This document shows positions 1 to 7,066 of a DNA stretch of 34,081 nucleotides, piece by piece. Source of the stretch: Acidobacteriota bacterium (lineage in GTDB: Bacteria; Acidobacteriota; Thermoanaerobaculia; Multivoradales; JAHZIX01); contig JAXHTF010000054.1 in assembly GCA_034211275.1 (NCBI GenBank), forward strand, positions 1-34,081, written 5' to 3'. The position numbers and the translations under genes were made by a program. The notes below the pieces were generated by a model that was given only the letters and a program-made list of their open reading frames with translations, ran no database searches and was not told the origin of the DNA. Numbering within the stretch: position 1 is the first letter of the stretch; each line of letters begins with the position of its first letter.

Positions 1-560
1 CGCCGCTGCTCGGCGCGAGGCCGTTTGGTTCGATGTAAGGTCCCATCTCGCCAATGACCGCGTCCGCCAGCCGGCCGTCCGGCTCGATGAAAGGTCCTAT
101 GTCACCGCTGGTCGGCGCGAGGCCGTTTGGTTCGATGTAAGGTCCCATCTCGCCGCTGGTTGAAGCGAGGCCGTCCGGGTCGACGTAAGGCCCCATGTCG
201 CCACCGGCCGGCGCGAAGCCGTTCGGTTCGATGTAAGGCCCCATCTCGCCAGTGGTGGGCGCGAAGCCGTTCGGGTCGACGTAAGGTCCCATGTCGCCAC
301 CGGCCGCGTCTGCCAGCCGTCCGTCTGGCTCGATGTAAGGCCCCATGTCGCCGCTGCTCGGCGCGAGGCCGTTTGGTTCGATGTAAGGTCCCATCTCGCC
401 AATGACCGCGTCCGCCAGCCGGCCGTCCGGCTCGATGAAAGGTCCTATGTCACCGCTGGTCGGCGCGAGACCGTCCGAATCGACGTAAGGTCCCATCTCG
501 CCGCTGGTTGAAGCGAGGCCGTCCGGGTCGATGAGCGGTCCCATCTCGCCGACGGCTGCA
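1..560 (-). repeat. Coding tandem repeat array, 48/54-bp units with a 348-bp higher-order duplication
   Basis: Units of 48 or 54 bases repeat from about 550 down to the edge, each carrying a variant of GGCGAGATGGGACCTTAC on the minus strand. Bases 1-121 are identical to 349-469, an offset of 348 bases, which equals seven protein repeats. All unit lengths are multiples of three, so the array preserves frame. It is a coding array and has no spacers like those of a CRISPR. Confidence 0.85.
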
Positions 561-619
561 GGAGCTGCACTCGCTCCGATTCCAACGATCAAAACCCAGC
601 CAAGAAAGAACTGTCGCAT
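1..619 (-). CDS. Secreted tandem-repeat protein, N-terminal part (C-terminus beyond left edge)
   Basis: An open frame starts with ATG at 619 (GGAGAA just upstream) and stays open to the window edge, giving 206 residues without a stop. Residues 1 to about 21 (MRQFFLGWVLIVGIGASAAP) form a Sec-type signal peptide. Everything after it is tandem repeats of consensus G-[ED]-[MI]-G-P-[YF]-[IV]-[ED]-P-[ND]-G-[LF]-A-P-[TS]-S. I count 11 complete units: eight of 16 residues and three of 18, in which the tail becomes GRLADAVI or GRLADAAG. Units 3 onward recur as units 10 onward, so a seven-unit block (348 bases) was duplicated. The repeats are acidic and rich in Gly and Pro, with no cysteine. I do not recognise the family; an extended cell-surface or matrix protein is a guess. 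It is divergent from the propeller operon at 1147. Confidence 0.75.
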   Translation of the reverse strand, partial: MRQFFLGWVLIVGIGASAAPAAVGEMGPLIDPDGLASTSGEMGPYVDSDGLAPTSGDIGPFIEPDGRLADAVIGEMGPYIEPNGLAPSSGDMGPYIEPDGRLADAAGGDMGPYVDPNGFAPTTGEMGPYIEPNGFAPAGGDMGPYVDPDGLASTSGEMGPYIEPNGLAPTSGDIGPFIEPDGRLADAVIGEMGPYIEPNGLAPSSG

Positions 620-897
620 AGGTTCTCCTTTCGCGGAGCGCGCCGCGAGCGGAATTGCTCGCCCCCGGCCCCGCGTTCGGCCCTACGCTACGCCCTCGGT
701 CGGGCGCGGCCAAATCCTTGAAACGACTCGATTTACTAAGGGTCGGGCTTTGCCGTTGAGAACAAGCGGTGAGGGGGTGGCTTGCCGCTTCGAGCAAGCA
801 CCCTACGGCAGGGCCGGTGGCTCCGCGTGGGGTAGCCTCTCGCGGTGGACGGTTTCTGCAACCTCCGGCCAGCTGCGAGCGGGCGACGGGTGGCAAG
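620..897. other. Divergent intergenic region, nothing recognised
   Basis: This GC-rich stretch lies between the divergent repeat-protein gene and the propeller operon. I see short open frames only, none with a ribosome binding site, and no convincing promoter for the minus-strand gene. A short self-complementary stretch (CTTGC...GCAAG near 780-796) is too weak to call a terminator. Confidence 0.4.
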
Positions 898-926
898 TTG
901 ACGCCCTAGGCCACCTGATATACGTT
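898..926 (+). promoter_or_regulatory. Candidate sigma70-type promoter for the propeller operon
   Basis: TTGACG at 898-903 matches five of six bases of the -35 consensus. Possible -10 boxes are TATACG at 919-924 (15-base spacer) or TACGTT at 921-926 (17-base spacer); both are imperfect. The position, just ahead of the small ORF and the genes from 1147 on, is right for an operon promoter. This is a prediction from sequence only. Confidence 0.3.
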
Positions 927-937
927 GCCTTAGTTGC

Positions 938-1147
938 TTGAAAAAGCAGGAGACATTACGGCAGGGCCTGCTCCGGCAGAAGATCCAGATGCTTTGCCGC
1001 AAGCTTGGCGAACTGTTCAACCATTCGAAGGGAGGCGACACAGTGCCCACACGACCCAACCTCCGCACCGAATGGACCGACGACGACGGCAATCACTGTG
1101 CAATCGGCGGTAGCGTTTGCACTCCGCGCCAGCAGTACGTCCATTGA
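938..1147 (+). CDS. Possible small peptide ORF coupled to the next gene
   Basis: The frame from TTG 938 gives 69 residues. Its stop TGA (1145-1147) overlaps the next ATG (1147-1149) as TGATG, an arrangement typical of translational coupling. The N-terminal half is basic and helical-looking (LRQGLLRQKIQML...LGEL) and ends in Gly-Gly. The following part of about 36 residues is polar with two cysteines (C-A-I-G-G-S-V-C). That shape recalls double-glycine leader peptides, but I recognise no precursor family and no maturation enzyme is nearby. TTG 938 has no Shine-Dalgarno site and sits very close to the predicted transcription start. A better ribosome site, GGGAGG at 1030-1035, precedes GTG 1043 and would give only 34 residues. 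ATG 989 is a third option. It may simply be a leader ORF. Confidence 0.3.
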   Translation: MKKQETLRQGLLRQKIQMLCRKLGELFNHSKGGDTVPTRPNLRTEWTDDDGNHCAIGGSVCTPRQQYVH

Positions 1148-2370
1148 TGCTGCGAGGCGAAGCGTCAAGAGCCCACCGGCCGGGACTTCTTCTGCGGATT
1201 GGGCTCTTGATCGCCCTGGTGGCGAGTCCTCTCGGTCTTCCATGCCTTGGCGAAGAGCCCTCCGCGAAGTCTTGGCGGGTTCTCTCTGACGAGCTCCTGC
1301 CGGAGGATCTGCAGCGGGCCCGAGACCTTCGGTGGGCTGGCCCGGACGCTGTCTTCTTGGGAGTGTCGGATACCGGCGCAGTGAGGTACCCGATCATCGG
1401 AGATCGGGGATCGCTGGTGCAGGAGACCTGGGACGGCAACGCCTCGGACCAGATCTTCTCCACCGCTCACCTCGCGGCGAGCGAGGATTTCCTGGTCGTT
1501 TCCGCACCCTTTTTTGCTTTTGGTTGGAAGCGCCGCTCCGCTCCAAAGCTCGAACAGATCAGCACCTCTTTCGAAGGGGTCGACGACATCGATGCCCACG
1601 AGGGTCACGTCGCGGTGCTCGGCGTTCGCCGGGGTTCTGATGGGCGGGTGGCTCCGGAAGGGGGTATTGGATGGATAGCGCCCCTGGTATCCAAGCCCTC
1701 GCCGCCCCGCGCGATCCTCCGCTCCGTCTCTGGCTCGGGCGCCCACCCGATGGTCAATTGCCCTACCTTCGGTGTCGGCGGCATTCGGTTTCTGCCCAAC
1801 GGCAGCGTCGTGGTGATCCCAGGGGTCGAAGCCGGCGCGTTTCACGTGGCTGCCTCAGGGAAGCTCTTGACCACTTGGTCGACGGAGCTCTTGGGCATCG
1901 GGATCGATTGCAGCTTCGAGGTCGAGAAAGGCAATCTCCTGTCCCGGGATCCGGACGCCCGCTGGAGCTATCTCAACCGCTTTCGCACGGTCGACGAGAT
2001 CCTGATCGTGAACGGCGTTCCGCAGCTGGTGGTCCGCCGCGTTGAATCGGGAGAAACGCTGTGGGAGCTCATCGCCCTCGAGCCCCTGGGCAAGACCTCG
2101 CGGCGCCGGTTGCCCATTGAATCGCCCTCGAAGCTGGCGCATATCCGGGGCGACGTGCGCGATGGCCGGGTCGTCCTCTTGGTCTTTGACGAAGCCACCT
2201 TCCTGTCCCCCCGAGATCCGCGGACCAAGAGCGCGGAACCTTCGCGCCTGGTGGTGCTCGAAACTGGGGCCGAGGCGAGAATGGCTGCGGCGGAGAGCAA
2301 GCTCCAGGCCCCGGTTGTGGGTCGAGACAAAGTCATCCGTTCCCAGCAGCAGGCGCGGCCTGAAGAGTGA
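1147..2370 (+). CDS. Secreted beta-propeller-like hypothetical protein
   Basis: I chose ATG 1147 because it overlaps the stop of the upstream small ORF; an ATG 30 bases upstream would only add ten residues. The 407-residue product begins with a basic stretch and a hydrophobic core (GLLLRIGLLIALVASPLGLP) that reads as a signal peptide ending near Cys-Leu-Gly-Glu. The rest is made of strand-rich segments with propeller-blade style phrases (DAVFLGVSDTGAVRYPI, EGHVAVLGVRRGSDGRV, VGGIRFLPNGSVVVIPG). No catalytic motif is visible. It probably folds as a periplasmic or surface beta-propeller, but I cannot name a family. The next gene starts four bases after its stop, so the two are probably co-translated. 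Confidence 0.65.
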   Translation: MLRGEASRAHRPGLLLRIGLLIALVASPLGLPCLGEEPSAKSWRVLSDELLPEDLQRARDLRWAGPDAVFLGVSDTGAVRYPIIGDRGSLVQETWDGNASDQIFSTAHLAASEDFLVVSAPFFAFGWKRRSAPKLEQISTSFEGVDDIDAHEGHVAVLGVRRGSDGRVAPEGGIGWIAPLVSKPSPPRAILRSVSGSGAHPMVNCPTFGVGGIRFLPNGSVVVIPGVEAGAFHVAASGKLLTTWSTELLGIGIDCSFEVEKGNLLSRDPDARWSYLNRFRTVDEILIVNGVPQLVVRRVESGETLWELIALEPLGKTSRRRLPIESPSKLAHIRGDVRDGRVVLLVFDEATFLSPRDPRTKSAEPSRLVVLETGAEARMAAAESKLQAPVVGRDKVIRSQQQARPEE

Positions 2371-2374
2371 ACGA

Positions 2375-3532
2375 GTGAATCGAATCAATTGTCTGCTGAC
2401 GTTTCTCAGGCTCCTGGCTATGAGCTGTGCGCTGATCGTCGGGGCCCTGACCTGCGACGAAGCCTTGGCTCGGGGGAGCTCGGAGCGCGGCTGTGTTCGT
2501 ACGCTGGAAGTCGATGACTTTCCGCTCGTGTCTGGTGGCGTTCAGACAGCCCAGGGAGAGATCCTGCTGACGGCGTATCTGGACGGCCAGATACTCCGTT
2601 TGAGTCCTCAAGGAGAGGTTCTGGAGAGGCATCGTCACCGGGCGGTCGACCCACTGGGGGTTGGTCGACCGTCGGTCATTCGGTCTGCGGAGGGTGGCTT
2701 TGCCGTGCAAGACAGCATGAGCGGCTGGGCTTGGACGGATGGAAACCTCGTCCCGCAAGCAGGAGTGCATTTTCCGCAAAGCTCTTCCTCCACGGGCCTG
2801 CAACCCCCGTTGGTGCAGCTAGCGGTTTGGGATTTCTATCCTGCCGGGAGGGATATCTTCGTTTTCGGCTATATCCGGCGCGAGGGAGAGGCGCATGCGG
2901 AGCGCTACTTTGCCCTGGTAACAGTCGTGGACTCGCGAGTGGCGCCCAAGAAAGTGATCGAGAAAGTCGATGCCTACGCTCCGAGTTCCAGGTTCTACGG
3001 TATGTCGCTTCCTCTGCTCGCCGCTGCTGGGGGCGGGGTCTTCGGGTTGCGTTTTGACCAAACCCATTCGATTCTGCGTCTCGATCAACCCGAGTTGTCT
3101 CCTCAGAGTTTTCCAGCAGGGTTTCGGAAGACCGCCGTCTTGCCCGAGTCCCCCGGCTCGCCGGAGGGCAGTCGTTTGGGAGCCGAGGCCATCGAGGCAA
3201 TGACCCTTCCCCGCGCGCTCTATGGTCGAGGCAAGTTCCTCTATCTCCTAACGCGCTCCCCTGAGCGGGGAGGTACCGCGTGGCACCTGCATCAGATCGA
3301 CCCTTTCGCGGATCGTCTGGTGCGGACCGTGCGACTTCCCTCATCGGCCCAGGGGCTGATTCTAGTTCCCGGTCCGGAGCATTGGATCTTGCTCGAGCAA
3401 GGGGGGATGGGAGAGTACGGTCGGCCGATCATCGGTTGGGTGAACCTTCCTTCGGAATGGATTGAGGACTCCGCCTCCATGGTGCTCACCGGCGAGCAGC
3501 CGATCCAGTGCGCCCCAAGCCAGGTTCGATAA
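2375..3532 (+). CDS. Secreted 6-bladed beta-propeller-like hypothetical protein
   Basis: The frame is open far upstream, but that part overlaps the previous gene. GTG 2375, four bases after the preceding stop, gives a 385-residue protein that starts directly with a signal peptide (NCLLTFLRLLAMSCALIVGA, cleavage near EALA/RG); ATG 2420 is an alternative. The mature part has blade-like repeats: VSGGVQTAQGEILLTAYLDG, LRLSPQGEVLERH, SVIRSAEGGFAVQDS, GKFLYLLTRSPERGGTAW, HQIDPFADRLVRTVRLPS. Such alternation of observe-a-value and Asp/Gly turns is typical of NHL/6-bladed propellers, which bind ligands or scaffold surface complexes. I see no enzyme motif. It sits in a run with the genes at 1147 and 3543, suggesting the three exported products act together. 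The family assignment is by pattern only. Confidence 0.65.
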   Translation: MNRINCLLTFLRLLAMSCALIVGALTCDEALARGSSERGCVRTLEVDDFPLVSGGVQTAQGEILLTAYLDGQILRLSPQGEVLERHRHRAVDPLGVGRPSVIRSAEGGFAVQDSMSGWAWTDGNLVPQAGVHFPQSSSSTGLQPPLVQLAVWDFYPAGRDIFVFGYIRREGEAHAERYFALVTVVDSRVAPKKVIEKVDAYAPSSRFYGMSLPLLAAAGGGVFGLRFDQTHSILRLDQPELSPQSFPAGFRKTAVLPESPGSPEGSRLGAEAIEAMTLPRALYGRGKFLYLLTRSPERGGTAWHLHQIDPFADRLVRTVRLPSSAQGLILVPGPEHWILLEQGGMGEYGRPIIGWVNLPSEWIEDSASMVLTGEQPIQCAPSQVR

Positions 3533-3542
3533 GCCACAACGG

Positions 3543-6425
3543 ATGAGCTCCAACCGAGGAGTCCCAGCCGATGAGCCCGATTCGATGAGAAAGCGCCGGG
3601 CGGTTCCCGCGGCCAAGGCCCCGGCAGACCGCCGGTTGCCCTGGAGCCTCTGCCTCTTCCTCAGCCTTCTCCTCCTGATTTCTTTTCGAGCCGAAGCGGA
3701 CCTGCAGGTGGTGGACGAGGTGGGGCAGCCAGTGGCGGGGGCGGTCGTCGAGGTGAGGGTTCCGTCGACGGCCGACGACGCAATCCACCGCATGAGGCCG
3801 CCGATGCATTTGGGAGAGACCGATGCAGAGGGACGGCTGGCGTCGCCCCTCCCCGCGCTCCAGCAGGTGCTGGCTCTGGTGGATCATCCCGAGTACGCGC
3901 CGGCTACCCTGCCCATCGACGGCACCGATCCGCCACGGACTCTCGTGCTCCTCTCGGGACGCCGAGTCGCGGCGCAGGTTCGCTCGCAGGAAGAGATCGA
4001 AAGTGGCGAAGTGTGTGCGACTTGGGAGGATCCCTTCGACGGCTGGGGCTGGAGCGCTCAGTGGAGGCGCTGTGCGGAGATTGGCGAGAACGGCTCCTTC
4101 GAGTTGGGCGGTTTGCCCGCCGATGAAGAGGTTCTCGAAGTCACGATCAAGGTTCCCGGCCGCCTTCCCTGGCGGGGGTCCCTCGGGAGCGAGGGACCCT
4201 TCAGGCCCAGTCTTCCGCCTCTCGACTCGGGCTCTCGGCTTCGGGGTCGCTTGCTCGGCCCCGGGGATCAGCCGGTGGTTGGTGGCGAAATCACCACCGA
4301 AGAAGGCGCGAGCATCCTTTCCGGGCCGGACGGTCGATTCGAGTTCCAAGTGTCTCATTGGCCGGCGCGCCTCTCCGTGGTGGCGGACGGATATCGCCAT
4401 CTCGCGAAGACCGTGGAGCACAAGGCCGCGTCGCCGGGGGATAGAGGCCACCGGATCCCAGAGCATTCGATTCAGCTGGAAATCGGTGAGCAATTGCTCG
4501 GAAGACTGTTAGGGGAGCAGGGTGTGGTCACCGGCGAGGCCACCCTCCGCCTCGACCGCGCTTGGCCGGACGGCCGGCGGACTTCCCGCTCCTATCCACT
4601 CCACCTCGAAGAGGGCGAGTTTCGGTTTCACCTGCCGGAGCCCGGGGTCTACGGCGTCCGCATCGCGGCGCCAGGCTACCGTGAGCTCACCCTCTCCGGG
4701 CTGCACATCGCAGCCGGTGAGGCGCGCAACCTTGGGGACTTGCAGCTCGACCGCGGCGCCGCCGTGCGCGGGCGGGTGATCGATAGCCTGACCGGAGAGC
4801 CCCTGGCCGGCGTCGTCGCCGAGCTGCTGATCGCCGGTCCCGCCTTGCTCTACGAACTCGGCCGCGGACACCGGCCGCAAGCCATCAGCGACTCCGAAGG
4901 GACTTTCCTCCTCGCTGGACTCTCTCCCGGTCGCTACCAGCTCCGTCTGCACTCCGCGGCCTATGCCCCCGGCTGGCGGGAAGTCGTCGTGCACCAGGAG
5001 GAGCTCGTCGAGCTTCCCCCGTCCTTGCTCGGCCCTGGGGAGCCGCTTTCGGGGTGCGTGGAAGGCGCTTCTGGTTCAGAGAGCCTGAGGATTCAAGCCT
5101 TCGATCCGGCGGAACAGTTCCTGGCCTCCCTCGCCGAAGCGACGGCGGATTCCTCAGGCTGCTTCGAGACTGAGCCACTCCCGGCCGCCCGCTACCGCCT
5201 GCTCGTCCACGGCGAACGCCCCCTCGTAGCCCAAGAGGTCGAGCATTCCTCCGAGGAGACCCGTCATCGCTTGGTGGCGGCCACCTCGGCCCTGGGGGGA
5301 GTCGTTACCCGCCGGGGCCAGCCTGTGGCGGGCGGATGGCTCAGGGCCTCGCCGGGCCTCGACCCCGCCAATCACCGGGCAGCGATCATTTGGTCCCACA
5401 GCCGAGTCCCCGGCGCCCAAGCCCGCTTTGGATTCCCCGAAGCTCCAGCGCTGGCCCAGGTGCAAGCCGACGGCACCTTCGAGCTTCCCGCCGCGCCCCA
5501 CGGTCCCGTCTCCATCACCTACACCGCTCCATCCGGCGACACCGTCACGCGAAACGTGATCCTGCCGTTGACCGATGAGGCTGAAGCCTGGATCTTCGAG
5601 CTGGCGGGCTTTCCCGTGTCGATTCGCGGGATCGATGAAACCACGGGCGAGCCCATCGAAAGAGTGCAGGTCGAGGTGGCGGACGGCCAGCTCTTGCCTC
5701 TCTTTGGCCAGCACACCGATGCTGAAGGGCAGGTCGTGATCCCTTCGTTGCCGGACCCTCCGTGGAGGCTCGAGCTGAGCCGCCGGGGCTATCGGTCCCG
5801 AGGGGAGTGGATCTACGAGCCGCAGGAAGTCTTCACCCTCCCGCTCGTTCCCGAGGAGCCGGTTCAGTGGGATCTCCGGCTACAGCGAGCCCAGCACGAG
5901 CCAGCGCGGAGCGTCTTGGTCTCCGTACTCGACCCAAGCAGCCGAATGATCGCCTCCGCAATCACCAACGCCGGCGGCCACCGCAGCTTCTCCGACTTGC
6001 CGTCCGGCGAATACTCGTTGGCCTGGATCGATTCCCTGGCCGGCGCTGGCGCCGCCGCACCCAAACCCCTGGAGGCCGGCCGCACCGAGGAGACCACGGT
6101 CCGCATCCCCCACGGCTTCCCCCTCCGACTCCGCTGCAACCTCCCAGACTGCCAGGGGGCAGCGATCTCCTTCTTCGCGCTCCACGCCTTGCCGACGGAT
6201 CATCAGCTTGGCCGCGAACCCGAGGATCGCTCCAGCCAGGAGCGGATCCCGTTGACCTCGTTCCTGAGCGGCTACCGTCCCTCGCTGCGATTCGGGGACG
6301 ATGGGGAGCTCAACCTCGGCGTTGTCGCCGCTGGCCGCTACGAGCTGGAGCTCTGGGTTGCGGGGCGGCGGTGGACGCGGGGGTTGGTGGTGGTTGATGG
6401 GGCGGTGAAGGTTTTGTTTCCCTGA
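3543..6425 (+). CDS. Large secreted protein with repeated carboxypeptidase-regulatory-like beta-sandwich domains
   Basis: The 961-residue product starts at ATG 3543, ten bases after the previous stop; ATG 3585 is possible too. A basic N-terminus and the hydrophobic run LCLFLSLLLLISFRAEA (near residues 35-51) form a signal peptide. The mature protein is a string of Ig-like beta-sandwich modules of the CarboxypepD_reg type. Each is marked by a start such as VVDEVGQPVAGAVVEV or GRVIDSLTGEPLAGVV (about residue 407), followed by a D-x-x-G-x-F/V strand and a closing L-x-P-G-x-Y strand, as in LSPGRYQLRL. I see at least five modules. No peptidase domain is attached. Such modules usually serve as spacers or binding domains in exported proteins. 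It is the last gene of the run and has a relative at 22440. Confidence 0.7.
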   Translation: MSSNRGVPADEPDSMRKRRAVPAAKAPADRRLPWSLCLFLSLLLLISFRAEADLQVVDEVGQPVAGAVVEVRVPSTADDAIHRMRPPMHLGETDAEGRLASPLPALQQVLALVDHPEYAPATLPIDGTDPPRTLVLLSGRRVAAQVRSQEEIESGEVCATWEDPFDGWGWSAQWRRCAEIGENGSFELGGLPADEEVLEVTIKVPGRLPWRGSLGSEGPFRPSLPPLDSGSRLRGRLLGPGDQPVVGGEITTEEGASILSGPDGRFEFQVSHWPARLSVVADGYRHLAKTVEHKAASPGDRGHRIPEHSIQLEIGEQLLGRLLGEQGVVTGEATLRLDRAWPDGRRTSRSYPLHLEEGEFRFHLPEPGVYGVRIAAPGYRELTLSGLHIAAGEARNLGDLQLDRGAAVRGRVIDSLTGEPLAGVVAELLIAGPALLYELGRGHRPQAISDSEGTFLLAGLSPGRYQLRLHSAAYAPGWREVVVHQEELVELPPSLLGPGEPLSGCVEGASGSESLRIQAFDPAEQFLASLAEATADSSGCFETEPLPAARYRLLVHGERPLVAQEVEHSSEETRHRLVAATSALGGVVTRRGQPVAGGWLRASPGLDPANHRAAIIWSHSRVPGAQARFGFPEAPALAQVQADGTFELPAAPHGPVSITYTAPSGDTVTRNVILPLTDEAEAWIFELAGFPVSIRGIDETTGEPIERVQVEVADGQLLPLFGQHTDAEGQVVIPSLPDPPWRLELSRRGYRSRGEWIYEPQEVFTLPLVPEEPVQWDLRLQRAQHEPARSVLVSVLDPSSRMIASAITNAGGHRSFSDLPSGEYSLAWIDSLAGAGAAAPKPLEAGRTEETTVRIPHGFPLRLRCNLPDCQGAAISFFALHALPTDHQLGREPEDRSSQERIPLTSFLSGYRPSLRFGDDGELNLGVVAAGRYELELWVAGRRWTRGLVVVDGAVKVLFP

Positions 6426-6757
6426 TTTGGAGACGCTCCGCGCTCCAGCTAGCGCTAAGTCCTTACTGCGCCGACCTTGTCTACTCTACTATTTGTCGAA
6501 TGAGCGAAGTTTATGCTGGCGGTCGACTGGAATGCTGAGACTTTGCTTTGCCTGGATATGCGGTACCCTCCCTGATACTGAGAGCTGGAGAGATGGGCGG
6601 GACAGCTGTGATACGATCATTTATCTAAGTAGAGACAGTGGGCTGTCGCCAGGCATTTGCTCAGGGCGATTGGCTGTTCGCGAAAGGTGGGTAGTGGTTC
6701 GCCTGTTCCCTCCGCTCGCCGCGATGGCCGTAGAAACCTCTGCTCTGTGATTGTGCA
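6426..6757. other. Gene-poor intergenic stretch
   Basis: GC falls in this stretch, and the one open frame on the plus strand (6427-6750) has no ribosome binding site, no signal peptide and no recognisable composition. It starts immediately after the stop of the upstream gene in what looks like decayed non-coding sequence. I see no terminator with a clear stem and T-run. Confidence 0.4.
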
Positions 6758-6861
6758 CTAGGAGCGGAGCTTGCTGAAAAACCCGCGCCTCGCCTCGAGC
6801 AGCTCTTTTCGGCGGAAAAGGACCGCTCGCAGCGCGGCTCGACTTTTACCACGGGCTGTTA
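6758..6861. mobile_element. Decayed MITE-like element, relative of the one at 26127
   Basis: Bases 6766-6787 are identical over 22 bases to 26130-26151, the left end of the intact element. After a 14-base variable gap in both copies comes the shared GCTCTTTTCGGC (6802-6813) followed by a base change and GAA. The right end here (ACTTTTACCACGGGCTGTTAG, near 6841-6861) pairs only partly with the left end, so this copy is degenerate or a diverged subtype. It has no coding capacity. It lies between the secreted-protein operon and the low-GC signalling module. Confidence 0.55.
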
Positions 6862-7006
6862 GGGCGGTGCAGTAATATCTTCCCGAGACCTTGAGTGAGG
6901 GAGATGGATCCTGGTCGGCACTGAGCTTCTAGTGATAGTTAATTGCCTGCACTCCCTTATCTGGGGTTAGGTCTTCAGCGGCCCTGCGACTGTTACTGAC
7001 ATCTCA

Positions 7007-7035
7007 GCTGTCCAGGTGTTGAGACTCTATATAAT
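7007..7035 (+). promoter_or_regulatory. Candidate promoter of the GAF-kinase module
   Basis: TATAAT at 7030-7035 is a perfect -10 box in an AT-rich patch (CTATATAATG). No good -35 hexamer lies 16-18 bases upstream (GCTGTC/CTGTCC), so an activator or an alternative recognition may be needed. The box is 32 bases ahead of the TTG start, leaving room for the GAGAGGG ribosome site at 7056-7062. Confidence 0.4.
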
Positions 7036-7066
7036 GAACCCCTCGGGCTCTTGAAGAGAGGGATTC

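Noticed and set aside
97-405. Open frames on both strands within the repeat array
   Set aside because: They are shadow frames of the repeat protein; the repeats lack stops in several frames. Only the frame from ATG 619 has a signal peptide and a coherent repeat.
1-560. CRISPR-like periodic repeats
   Set aside because: Units are contiguous, vary by codon and stay in frame; there are no unique spacers and no cas genes.
2042-2374. Upstream extension of the second propeller gene
   Set aside because: It overlaps the previous gene by more than 300 bases, and the signal peptide starts only at 2375.
6427-6750. 107-residue open frame after the beta-sandwich gene
   Set aside because: It has no ribosome site, domain or signal peptide and lies in sequence of decayed appearance.
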